From Halosolutus gelatinilyticus (GTDB lineage: Archaea > Halobacteriota > Halobacteria > Halobacteriales > Natrialbaceae), in assembly GCF_023028105.1 (NCBI RefSeq), contig NZ_CP095491.1:1984001-2048000 (forward strand): 64,000 bases of DNA, written 5' to 3'. Below, piece by piece: positions 1-7,741 of the stretch. The notes beneath the pieces were generated by a model. The model saw only the letters and a program-made list of their open reading frames with translations, was not told the DNA's origin and ran no database searches. How positions within the stretch are numbered: position 1 is the first letter of the stretch; each line of letters begins with the position of its first letter. The position numbers and the translations under genes are program-made.

Positions 1-157
1 TCTCTTTCTTGCGCTAGTGGTAGGGGCTTGAGACCATGTTTCCTGAGAACATTCGATACTGTATGTGGCGGTGACGTCAACGGCTACCTCAACTGGGTTC
101 GGCTGGCTTAAACCCGAAATCCCGGCTTTCAGGACTAGCGGGCACTGTTTTTGGGAC

Positions 158-370
158 TTACTTTGCCAGCCCTTTTTCCTGGAGAGTACGCAGACATTGT
201 ACCGCCTTGTCGACGTCACATGTGAACCGGTTCTTCTCTTCGTCGCCGACCTTCAGTATTACTTCGCAGCTTTGGTCTCCATCCTCATGAGATTCGTTGA
301 GCAGATCCATCTCGAATTTCTCTACCGCATTAATCGTAAGCTGGAAAGTTGGCTCCGAGTCTTCACTCAT
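158..370 (-). CDS. Small acidic hypothetical protein (70 aa)
   Basis: Unrecognised small protein with haloarchaeal acidic composition (many D/E) and no membrane segment or signal peptide. The ATG at 370 is preferred over a GTG four codons upstream. It lies 60 bp downstream of the coiled-coil/zinc protein on the same strand, so the two may be co-transcribed. It has two cysteines that do not form a zinc motif. The reading frame looks coding but no function can be assigned. Confidence 0.5.
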   Translation of the reverse strand: MSEDSEPTFQLTINAVEKFEMDLLNESHEDGDQSCEVILKVGDEEKNRFTCDVDKAVQCLRTLQEKGLAK

Positions 371-430
371 ATCGTCACCCACTGTGGTGGTTCGGTTAAA
401 TGCAGGCGTAATAAGATCGACCGGTCGCGC

Positions 431-742
431 TTAGCTATCTTGGAACGGTGACTCATCGCATTCCGGATTGATGCAGCAATACTCCAACCCGAGCTTCCCG
501 CAGCTTTCGCACGTAGCCCAATTCTCCTCGGCAAACTGGAACGCTTCTGCAATTCGTTCCCTCTCTTCCTGCTCCTCCAGTTGTTGCTGCTGCCATTCGA
601 GGTTGGCAGCATCTTCAAGAAGCTGTTCTTCACGCCGCATTAATTCATCTTCCGCCTCTAACCGCGTCAATTCATCCTGTCTCAGGTCACCTCGCACGTT
701 CATGAGTTCAGCATCACAAGCCCCAGTAAATCGATTTCCCAT
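431..742 (-). CDS. Coiled-coil protein with C-terminal zinc ribbon (103 aa)
   Basis: The middle (about residues 25-65) is a highly charged E/Q/R-rich segment typical of a long helix or coiled coil. The C-terminus has a CxxC (CESC) followed by a C-C pair and another Cys (CC..PEC), consistent with a small zinc ribbon. Such proteins usually bind nucleic acid or a protein partner, but the family is not recognised. The start is an ATG. It may share a transcript with the small gene that follows. Confidence 0.6.
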   Translation of the reverse strand: MGNRFTGACDAELMNVRGDLRQDELTRLEAEDELMRREEQLLEDAANLEWQQQQLEEQEERERIAEAFQFAEENWATCESCGKLGLEYCCINPECDESPFQDS

Positions 743-827
743 GCTATATTATAGCACACAAGAGGCAATAAATCTAGGCTAAAGTGGTATCCAAGAGTGA
801 ACCAAGATCTGGATACATTCGGAGGGT

Positions 828-1271
828 TCAATCGTTGAGGTGTTTGCCAACGAACCTGAAGAACTCCTCAGTGTCAGCGTAGTCACTGTATCTGCCGATG
901 TTCTGGCGGTAATAACCAAAGTTGGGAGCCGTCACAAATGTCAGTTCTTCCTTCACTTCGAATGCTCCAGCATCATTCCCGGTTTGAGTCGACAAGGAAA
1001 GCCCGAACTCATCGTTGAAATACTGGATAGGCTTTGAACCGCAGATCAGCACGACCTCTGGTTCCAAGTATTCGATCTCGCCTCAGAGATATTCCATACA
1101 GCGTTGACGTGCCTCAGCCTCGGCACCCTCGAAAGGATCGTTTCCCACGTTAGAGCACTTCTTCTGGTTTGTGAGATAGATCTCTTCGGATTGGACATTG
1201 CCGTATTCGATCAATTCGTCGATGAACCCGCTGATCGTCCAGTTGTGACTCAAAGCCTTGCTCCCGGTCAT
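828..1271 (-). pseudogene. Uracil-DNA-glycosylase-like gene broken by an in-frame TGA
   Basis: Two ORFs (1083-1271 and 828-1067) lie in the same reading frame, separated only by a TGA at 1085-1083 followed by five sense codons. Read through, the product resembles a shortened UDG-superfamily protein: a YLTNQKKC stretch like the 'YxTNxxKC' segment of family 4/5-type glycosylases, then a helix with conserved Arg/Cys, then PEVVLICGSK like the 'PkvvvalG' strand. The usual N-terminal GExPG motif is not present, so the N-terminus also seems lost. The family call is moderate; the shared frame and the in-frame stop are seen directly. Confidence 0.5.
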
Positions 1272-1392
1272 ACCATCACTAATCAGAAGCGAACAATATC
1301 AATCTGAGCCATCAACAAACGCATCCAGTCCCCAGCTGTAATACCAATACAGAAATATCTATTCCACTGCAGTATGAAGCGGGCTCTATCTC

Positions 1393-2490
1393 ATGAGCGG
1401 TATTTCATCTGAATTCGAGAACCAGCTCTCTAAGGTTCAAAGTCTATGCGAGGAACACAATGTCCCCGTAAGAAATCTTCGCAGATACGAATTTGTACCT
1501 GATGAGTTAGAGGAGGAGCATCAGATTCTGAAGGAGTTAGCTGAGAAGGACGAAGAAGTACACCATATCTTGGGGAACGAAATAGTGAGAGGGGTTTCAC
1601 TTGACCCAGACCGGGTACAGAAATTTTACCGTTGGGATATAGCGGTCGAACGCAGAGACGATATAGTTCCCGAGACATATCCAGAGGTGCTCGAAGAAGA
1701 GGACCAGAACCTAATCGAAGTACCTTCTAATGCTAATTTCAATAAGGATGGCTTTGAATACCAAGACCACTACCTGATCTTCGCTGCACCGATCGTCTCG
1801 AATTTTCACTTTACAACTTATCTTTTGAACAACAATCACGAAGACGTACAGCTGAAAATGCTGTTCTCTTTGGACCAGCTTGGGTTACCAGAAACGACTC
1901 GGCAAATGCTTCTCTTCGAACATTGGGATGGTCCAGAGTCGCTTCAAAGAATAAGAGAATCCGATGGGATAACCCATGTTTCATCGCACGGCGGTCAGAC
2001 CTATGGGGACGGTTTCTACGACAAGACCGAGTTCCTTTTCGAACAGAGAGATGATCAATGGATTCTGCATATCGAAGAAACACTGCCGATCAAAGGCACG
2101 ATGCTGGATCTGAGTACCTCGTATCGGGGGCGGAATATCGACTACTACACTCGGTACCTCCACGCGATTACCAATGAAGACCTCACTGAGTGCTATCATC
2201 TGGATGGCGCGATCCGGGAATACCCGAGTAGAGATGCGTTTCTAGAGCGTCACAGACAGCAATTCACTGAAGATAATATCTTCAAGGATCTCTGTGACCG
2301 GTATAAGGTATTCAAGCTAGATTCTGAGTCCGGTGCTATCCCGGATTATCAGAGGGTTGCAGGTTTGTTTTTCAAGTATAACCCATATGTCATCGAGTTC
2401 TTTGATGGAGAGTCTGACTGGACACGAGAGGTAGAGGAATTTAGAAACAGGCATTTCGAAATCGGTTTTGACGTCCACGACGACATCTGA
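1393..2490 (+). CDS. Hypothetical protein (365 aa)
   Basis: A single long acidic frame opening with ATG after an AT-rich upstream region. No signal peptide, membrane segment, nucleotide-binding loop or metal cluster can be seen. The N-terminal ~80 residues look helical; the remainder is mixed with many aromatic residues (YYTRYLH, FFKYNPYVIEFFDG). Neighbours on either side are decayed genes on the other strand, so this is probably an accessory gene. No function assigned. Confidence 0.6.
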   Translation: MSGISSEFENQLSKVQSLCEEHNVPVRNLRRYEFVPDELEEEHQILKELAEKDEEVHHILGNEIVRGVSLDPDRVQKFYRWDIAVERRDDIVPETYPEVLEEEDQNLIEVPSNANFNKDGFEYQDHYLIFAAPIVSNFHFTTYLLNNNHEDVQLKMLFSLDQLGLPETTRQMLLFEHWDGPESLQRIRESDGITHVSSHGGQTYGDGFYDKTEFLFEQRDDQWILHIEETLPIKGTMLDLSTSYRGRNIDYYTRYLHAITNEDLTECYHLDGAIREYPSRDAFLERHRQQFTEDNIFKDLCDRYKVFKLDSESGAIPDYQRVAGLFFKYNPYVIEFFDGESDWTREVEEFRNRHFEIGFDVHDDI

Positions 2491-2537
2491 AAGATAGATT
2501 TAAGCAAGCGACTATCTACACAGATAAGACTGAGAAT

Positions 2538-2933
2538 TCAATGCTGCCGGTGAACCTCGTCGACCTTTCGAGCACCAACACCGACTTGGCAGATCGACCT
2601 TAGGACACCAAGACTCCAATCGGTTTTCCGTTCTTGCGCCGCCGTCGCGGCTTCATAATTATCCGCATAGACGGCGTCCCTCACTGGAACAGGGAATACG
2701 CTAGAGTGCCGGTTCGGGCTGAGTTTCTCTCGGGCTACATCGTCGCAGGGTCGTTTCGCGTTCGAATCTTCCTTGAGCCCAATCGGGATGTCGATCAAAA
2801 TCGTCTCCGCGGATTCGCCGTGATTATCCCAGAATTCTTCGATGTCCGCGTACAGGCGTGTCTCAGTATACCCCTCGTTATCATAGCAAACCGTGACCCA
2901 CCCGACCACATAGCCGTCAACTCCGATGTATAT
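2538..2933 (-). pseudogene. Truncated DUF429 (RNase H-like fold) gene
   Basis: The frame encodes a DUF429 N-terminal half: IGVDGY..GWV near the start, ILIDIPIGL, a basic RPCDDVAREKL segment, SSVFPVPVR and TDWSLG. Family members are usually well over 200 residues; this frame stops after about 130, and the part after TDWSLG looks divergent. A Shine-Dalgarno-like AGGAGG stands 5-10 bases before an ATA codon (2933-2931), exactly where an ATG would be expected; the first usable start in frame is a GTG at 2909, inside the domain. Together this suggests a lost start codon and a lost 3' half. Confidence 0.55.
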
Positions 2934-3037
2934 CGTTGCTCCTCCTTGGCATATCTACATTGTACACCGGTAAATGGATAGGGAAGTGATCGGTGAACCT
3001 AATACACGACCAGACGCACAACCGGGATCGATGAATC

Positions 3038-3619
3038 TTATTCTTGCGTAAGATTCTGGGCAATATCGTTGAGCCTGCGCGTCTGATCCGACATCCGATT
3101 TTGCCAATCACCGGAGTCATCCAGTCCAGGACTGAAGTCAGAGTCTTTGCTCTCAGAATCAGCGGGTGGGAACAGGTAGTCGACCGAGTTTTTGTAGCGA
3201 TTGACTCGTTTGTCTTCGAGATAAATGCCGACCGGGTAGTCCCCATTCCTATCCCGGTTCGTCGTCACCCGGTAGTACGTCAAGGTCAAGGGGTAGAAGT
3301 CGTCCAGCGATGGGTCGAAATCGAACGGAGAATGTAGATCAAGTACGACAGAATACGCATTCTGGAACTCGGAAACATCCGCGTTGACCTCATCGTTGAC
3401 CTTGAACTTGAACGGTGAATGCTGGTGGACACTCGCCCGAGTCCTGACAGCAACAAATGGCCGCTCATAGAGAACACGGTTGTATCGGTCAAGTTCTGGG
3501 TCGTACCCTCGCTTCCGAGCCTCCTCTTGCAGCCACTCCATAAACGAAATCTTGGCTGGGACGTAGTTACTCGAACTGCTGGTAAAATCGCCGGGTCCAG
3601 GCATACCGGGACTACTCAT
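3038..3619 (-). CDS. Hypothetical protein paired with AbrB-like gene (193 aa)
   Basis: Start codon overlaps the end of the upstream AbrB-like gene by 8 bp, so the two are translationally coupled. The body has YVPAKISFMEWLQEEARKRG, then a beta-rich centre (NAYSVVLDLHSPFDFDPSL, YYRVTTNRDRNGDYPVGIYL) and an acidic, polar tail. No known catalytic motif was recognised. The arrangement recalls a two-gene toxin-antitoxin-like module with the DNA-binding gene first, but that is inference from layout only. Confidence 0.6.
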   Translation of the reverse strand: MSSPGMPGPGDFTSSSSNYVPAKISFMEWLQEEARKRGYDPELDRYNRVLYERPFVAVRTRASVHQHSPFKFKVNDEVNADVSEFQNAYSVVLDLHSPFDFDPSLDDFYPLTLTYYRVTTNRDRNGDYPVGIYLEDKRVNRYKNSVDYLFPPADSESKDSDFSPGLDDSGDWQNRMSDQTRRLNDIAQNLTQE

Positions 3620-4052
3620 CGCTGTTTTCCTCTTCCGAATCGTTGTCGGATGACCCGGCGGGGTAAGCGATGACCTGCAATACTTCTCCCGGCGTCAAGC
3701 CTAAAGCTGTCCGCTCGGCTTCAGGGATAGTGATCGTGTAGTCATCCTCAAGGATTTGCTTGAATACTGCCTGCCGGTCGGGATCAACCACCGATAACTG
3801 GGAGACTAGGGAGGCCTGCTGTTGCACACGGTTCCGCCTGGAGGAGTCAGCGTTATTGCCTCCTAAGACCCGTTCGAAGGCTTTTCCAGCGTACTTTCCA
3901 GGATACCACCCGTCTTCTCCAAGGCCCTGATCAGCCATCTGGACAACAGTTTTCAATGCTTCCTCGAAACTACTGGACCTTGTTCCGGTTTCCTCCCTGT
4001 GGATCTCCTCGACGACCTGAGTGAGATCGTCCGATATCTGTGGGCGGGACAT
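3612..4052 (-). CDS. AbrB/SpoVT-like DNA-binding domain protein (146 aa)
   Basis: The C-terminal part reads DDYTITIPEAERTALGLTPG followed by EVLQVIAYP, the swapped-hairpin AbrB pattern ('..ItIP..vr..Lgl..Gd.l.v'), then a very acidic tail. The N-terminal ~90 residues are helical and not recognised. ATG at 4052 is preferred to an in-frame GTG four codons upstream. A TGTAC...GTACA inverted repeat (4054-4071) sits directly before the start and may be its own operator. It heads an operon with the overlapping 193-aa gene and is a plausible antitoxin or autoregulator. Confidence 0.65.
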   Translation of the reverse strand: MSRPQISDDLTQVVEEIHREETGTRSSSFEEALKTVVQMADQGLGEDGWYPGKYAGKAFERVLGGNNADSSRRNRVQQQASLVSQLSVVDPDRQAVFKQILEDDYTITIPEAERTALGLTPGEVLQVIAYPAGSSDNDSEEENSDE

Positions 4053-4053
4053 A

Positions 4054-4071
4054 TGTACGTGCACAAGTACA
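4054..4071. promoter_or_regulatory. Inverted repeat upstream of AbrB-like gene
   Basis: TGTAC, 8 bases, GTACA: a 5-bp perfect inverted repeat immediately upstream of the chosen ATG of the AbrB-like gene. Candidate autoregulatory operator; arms this short also occur by chance. Confidence 0.3.
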
Positions 4072-4209
4072 CAAAGATATTAACCCTTTCGGTCGCGCTA
4101 ACCCGGCCCCTCTAGAGCAGCCAAGGGACTGCGTTGTGTCACTCTAGACAGGGGATTAGGTAACCGTGGTTTCATTATCTCGGCAACTGATTAGTCACGT
4201 ATTGTGAAT

Positions 4210-5001
4210 ATGTTCCCCGAATTCGCCGATCAATCTGATTATGACACTCAGCAGGATCTGGTGGGGCTGGCAGTCTACTGGATTTCAGCCTGCAACGGTT
4301 ATGGCGCTGTACCGATATCAGAGGTACACGATATCCTGACCTTGTATGACTTCAATCTCAGTGACCAAACGGTAGCGACTCGAATGCAACAGCTCAAAGA
4401 TGAGGGACTAGTCTATTATAGGGAGAGGTCAGGAACCTATTCTGGATTTCAACTTACTATACCAGGATTTGAGCGATACGATGAAATGTCCGGTGGCTGC
4501 CCGGGAATGAACGAAAGAGGTAGCGGCGAACCCGAGGAGACAGTGGAGGGCCAAGAGAGCCGGGATAATGTCGGCAATGAATCAGCGGAAAATTCCTACG
4601 ATGTGTTTATCTCTCACGCTGGCGAGGACAAGGATCCAGTCGCCCGGCCCCTCGCTAATGAACTGCGTGACCGGGGATTCGATGTTTGGTTCGACGAGTT
4701 TGAACTCCAGATCGGGAATCGGTTACGGCGGTCGATCGATGACGGATTGGCTAACTCAAACCACGGAATAATCATCTTGTCAGAGGCGTATTTCGGTAAA
4801 CAGTGGCCTGAGGAGGAACTGGAAGGGTTGATGTCGCGCGAAAACGATAACACAGATATCATCTTGCCGCTCTGGTACGGAGTTGGCGAGCAAGAAGTAA
4901 CAGAGTACAGTCCAATGTTATCCGGACGGGTAGCCGGAGTAATCGACGAAGACAACGTTGACCGAATTGCTGAATCCCTTTCTGAGATTCTACGTGACTG
5001 A
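4210..5001 (+). CDS. Winged-helix / TIR-domain protein (263 aa)
   Basis: The N-terminal ~90 residues look like a winged-helix domain (VPISEVHDILTLY, VATRMQQLKDEGLVYYRERS, LTIPG). A polar acidic linker follows, then a TIR domain from about residue 129: YDVFISHAGEDKD, LRDRGFDVWFDEFELQIG, RSIDDGLANSNHGIIILS and W-PEEELEGL, whose glutamates fall where the catalytic Glu of NAD-cleaving TIR proteins lies. Prokaryotic TIR proteins of this kind are commonly NADase effectors in anti-phage defence or TIR scaffolds. It stands alone with its own upstream region. ATG at 4210 is preferred over GTG at 4204. Confidence 0.8.
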   Translation: MFPEFADQSDYDTQQDLVGLAVYWISACNGYGAVPISEVHDILTLYDFNLSDQTVATRMQQLKDEGLVYYRERSGTYSGFQLTIPGFERYDEMSGGCPGMNERGSGEPEETVEGQESRDNVGNESAENSYDVFISHAGEDKDPVARPLANELRDRGFDVWFDEFELQIGNRLRRSIDDGLANSNHGIIILSEAYFGKQWPEEELEGLMSRENDNTDIILPLWYGVGEQEVTEYSPMLSGRVAGVIDEDNVDRIAESLSEILRD

Positions 5002-5093
5002 AACCTCTGATTCCGAGTTTCTTCTCCCATGAAAACAGGATTTCCCGGAGATTCGACATCCCGAAACCCACCGACCAGACCACCCCTCACATT

Positions 5094-6266
5094 TCACCGG
5101 TCTTCTCGCAACAACCACGGCTTCGCATCTGGGTCGTACTCACTGATCTTCCCACTGTGACTGCGTGTTTTCGCGTCGAGCACGCCGATATGCTTGAGCT
5201 GCTGCACGAAATTGAATAGCACGTTCGTTCGAATAATGTCCTTCCAGACAGCCTCCTCCTCGTAGATTCGGGGTGTTTGGCCTGCCTCGATTAACTCTCG
5301 GGCTCGCGTTCGGCCAGTTTGTGTGCAGAACGTGTTCAGGAAGACGTTCGGGTACTCGTGAACCAAACGACGAACTAAGCCAGGGAAATGAATCCGCGGG
5401 CCCTCCTTCCGCAGCGCGTCGAGCATCAACCGGAATTCGGGGTGTCGCTCGTAGCAGTTCCGAAGTAGAATGGCGAGCGGCTGGTGCTCCGCGGCGACCG
5501 TCGATCGCCCGACATCACTCTTGACGGCATCGAGTTCTTCGAGTGTCGAAATTCCGCAGCCGTGAAGCACTGTCGCTGCGAGTTCACCCTGGTCAGTTAG
5601 CGTGAATCGATCAGTACCCTCCAACAGTCCGAGTGACAGCGCACTCCGCGTTGCCTGGGTACCTGCGCCGAAGCCGTACTCGGCTTCGATCATATCCGCT
5701 AACTCATCGCCAGCCAACGGGCCGTGCTGATCGACTGCGACGACAGGCGCGAGATAATTCAGTGGTTGGGCAAGCGAGAGACTCGCAATATCACCGGCGA
5801 TGTCACTGCGACGCAGTCGAACCGACAGTTGCCCCTCAATATCCACGACGTGCTCGTGTGACTCCGAGGTCGGCGGACTCGACCACCGCGTCACTCCGTC
5901 GTCCGTCGCGCCAATCACACCAACACCCTTCGATCGGAGTAAATCAGTGTGTTGCTCAACAGTGTCGGCAGCCGCCGCGAGGTACGAGACGTGCGCCCCC
6001 TGCTGGTACGTGAGCGCCTGCCCGATCCCGCGGAGTAACCCGCTCGACCCCTTCACCTCAACAGCGAACACGCGATCAGCATGCGTGAACCCCAGCACAT
6101 CCGGGTACCGCCCACCAATCGTGATCTGGTGAGTTTCGCACCGATCCAAGACATCCGCGTACGTATCTTGATGCGAGCCAGGCACGTGGACAAGTGGCTG
6201 GTAATCACGGGTTTCGAGTTCATCGATTGAGAGGGCAAATACAGCTGCCTTTTTATAGAGAACCAT
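5094..6266 (-). CDS. PD-(D/E)XK nuclease-like protein (390 aa)
   Basis: The frame runs further upstream, but that part is AT-rich and non-coding in character; the ATG giving MVLYKKAAVFAL is chosen. Residues ~20-100 contain GGRYPDVLGFTHADRVFAVEVKG followed by GQALTYQQGAHVSYLAA, the D...ExK core plus the Q-containing helix of the PD-(D/E)XK nuclease fold. The rest is mostly helical; a segment near residue 190 (LTDQGELAATVL) may be a winged helix. It is probably a restriction- or repair-type nuclease standing alone; no methyltransferase is nearby. Confidence 0.65.
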   Translation of the reverse strand: MVLYKKAAVFALSIDELETRDYQPLVHVPGSHQDTYADVLDRCETHQITIGGRYPDVLGFTHADRVFAVEVKGSSGLLRGIGQALTYQQGAHVSYLAAAADTVEQHTDLLRSKGVGVIGATDDGVTRWSSPPTSESHEHVVDIEGQLSVRLRRSDIAGDIASLSLAQPLNYLAPVVAVDQHGPLAGDELADMIEAEYGFGAGTQATRSALSLGLLEGTDRFTLTDQGELAATVLHGCGISTLEELDAVKSDVGRSTVAAEHQPLAILLRNCYERHPEFRLMLDALRKEGPRIHFPGLVRRLVHEYPNVFLNTFCTQTGRTRARELIEAGQTPRIYEEEAVWKDIIRTNVLFNFVQQLKHIGVLDAKTRSHSGKISEYDPDAKPWLLREDR

Positions 6267-6789
6267 CCACCACTGGACAAGATAACCGAGTAATACCTGT
6301 TTTCTTATAGTTATATTGGATGGGAGGGGTTGACAGCTCAAGCTACACATATAATATCTGCCATAATTGGCAGTAGCCTTGCTATATACTACCGAGGACG
6401 AATGGAGAGAAAAATTTTCCAGCGAGTTTCTAAGGTTACCCCCTAATCGAATCAACCGCAAAAATGCCTCGTGGACCCTCTACTAACCCTAAATTCACAC
6501 TCAGATCAAATCTGATTTGAAATAGTAATTGATATTGGCGCCACTATTAGCCAGGCACCAGATATAATTTCGCATCTTTTTAGTCCGTACTAACTACCGA
6601 CAATTTTCAAATAGTAATAGAAGTATCATCTCCAAAGTTCGGATGCGGTAGGCTCAGCAACTATTGGCAGAATCTAATATACAATTTTATTTTGTCATTA
6701 TCGGATAATCACTCCGACAAAACCACTCGATTATATACGTACCACTGCAGACCAATTCCTCTGAAATCGGGCATCTCATAGCTTCTAAA
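6267..6789. other. AT-rich intergenic stretch
   Basis: No credible reading frame. Much more AT-rich than its surroundings, with several TATA-like runs (for example near 6675-6690 and 6729-6740). It contains a perfect 7-bp inverted repeat TCAAATC-T-GATTTGA (6506-6520). It probably holds the promoter of the PD-(D/E)XK gene and a promoter for the GC-rich block that follows. Confidence 0.5.
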
Positions 6790-7700
6790 GCAATAATCTC
6801 GGGGCGAACTTTTTTATGCCCTCGCCTCTACGGTTGAGGTACAACGGAGGTGACACTACTCGGAAAGTTATGACGCGCCCGCCCATACTGGCCCTGGCAG
6901 GAAGGATGGACGGGCTGACAAGCCAGCACGATGGCACCACCGTAGTGCCTTGCTGTGGTTTAGACAAGGCGTCCTACAGGTAAATAGCCTTCGCCATCCG
7001 CTGCTTCTTGGAATAAATGTGACTGCGATGGCATGACCAAAAATTTTGGTCCTGTGCTATAGGGGGCCTGCGTTCGCACCGCATCGCGTGTTGAATCGGT
7101 TCGCGCTCGAACCGTGTGCCGCGTGAATGAACACGCTCGCTCGTCCCAGCCCACAGGACTCTGGTACGCCCCTTCCCGTGGCGATAGCTCGCTACGAGCA
7201 GCTGACATCTGCTCGGCAGGCCCGGGATCGTGAGGGACACCTCTGCGCAATTGAAGAGGGGTACCTCTGCGAGTCCATTACCTCAGCGAGATTCACCGTC
7301 ACGAACCGCCATCAGTTCTGGTAGGGAACTTCTGGTGACCTACTAGTGCTTGGTGGCGACCCGCAGCAGCCACAAAATCGTGGTCTGTCCCGTCCGCGGG
7401 GTGAACAAGCCTCGTATTGGTGCTAACCATTTGGACGGCCGCACAAAGTTGCTGGCCGGGCCCCAGCCGGTGGACCCCCTTCATCGTGGTAATCCGTCTG
7501 GGACGACGAGGATGGCAACTCGTCAGTGTACCGCTTTCTGATCACTCGGGGACTGTCAGCACTTCGAGTCGGCTGCAGGCCGTGAGCACCGCTGACAACA
7601 CATCACGATCGTGATTGATAGAAAATTCACTAATACGACGATTAACAGGAGAGACGAACAGGCATTTGACCAGCACGTTTCAACCGCGCTCCGCTTGAGA
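6790..7700. ncRNA. Candidate structured non-coding RNA region (strand likely +)
   Basis: About 0.9 kb without a frame that looks like a protein. After an AT-rich stretch and a TTTTTTA box (6810-6816) the base composition jumps to GC-rich. The block has many short complementary arms, for example GCGTG-N6-CACGC near 7121-7136, GAGCAG...CTGCTC near 7195-7213, CGGTTCGCGCTCGAACCG near 7098 and CCGGGCCCCAGCCGG near 7457-7471. RNase P RNA, SRP RNA, rRNA and tRNA hallmarks were looked for and not found. It precedes the nuclease-helicase pair on the same strand. The RNA call is inference; decayed DNA is the main alternative. Confidence 0.25.
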
Positions 7701-7741
7701 ACTAACGATTGCCCCCGCGAATGTGTGCGCGAAAACGACAC

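Noticed and set aside
1083-1085. TGA read as selenocysteine or another recoded residue
   Set aside because: UDG-like proteins have no selenocysteine at this place, and no SECIS-like element was noticed; haloarchaea are not known for this. A nonsense change is simpler.
6960-7541. Several 60-96 codon frames on both strands as genes
   Set aside because: They overlap one another, lack acidic haloarchaeal composition, and show no start context or family resemblance.
6790-7700. RNase P RNA, SRP 7S RNA or rRNA fragment
   Set aside because: The conserved segments of these RNAs (for example GAGGAAAGUC of RNase P RNA, the SRP Alu/S-domain loops) were not found.
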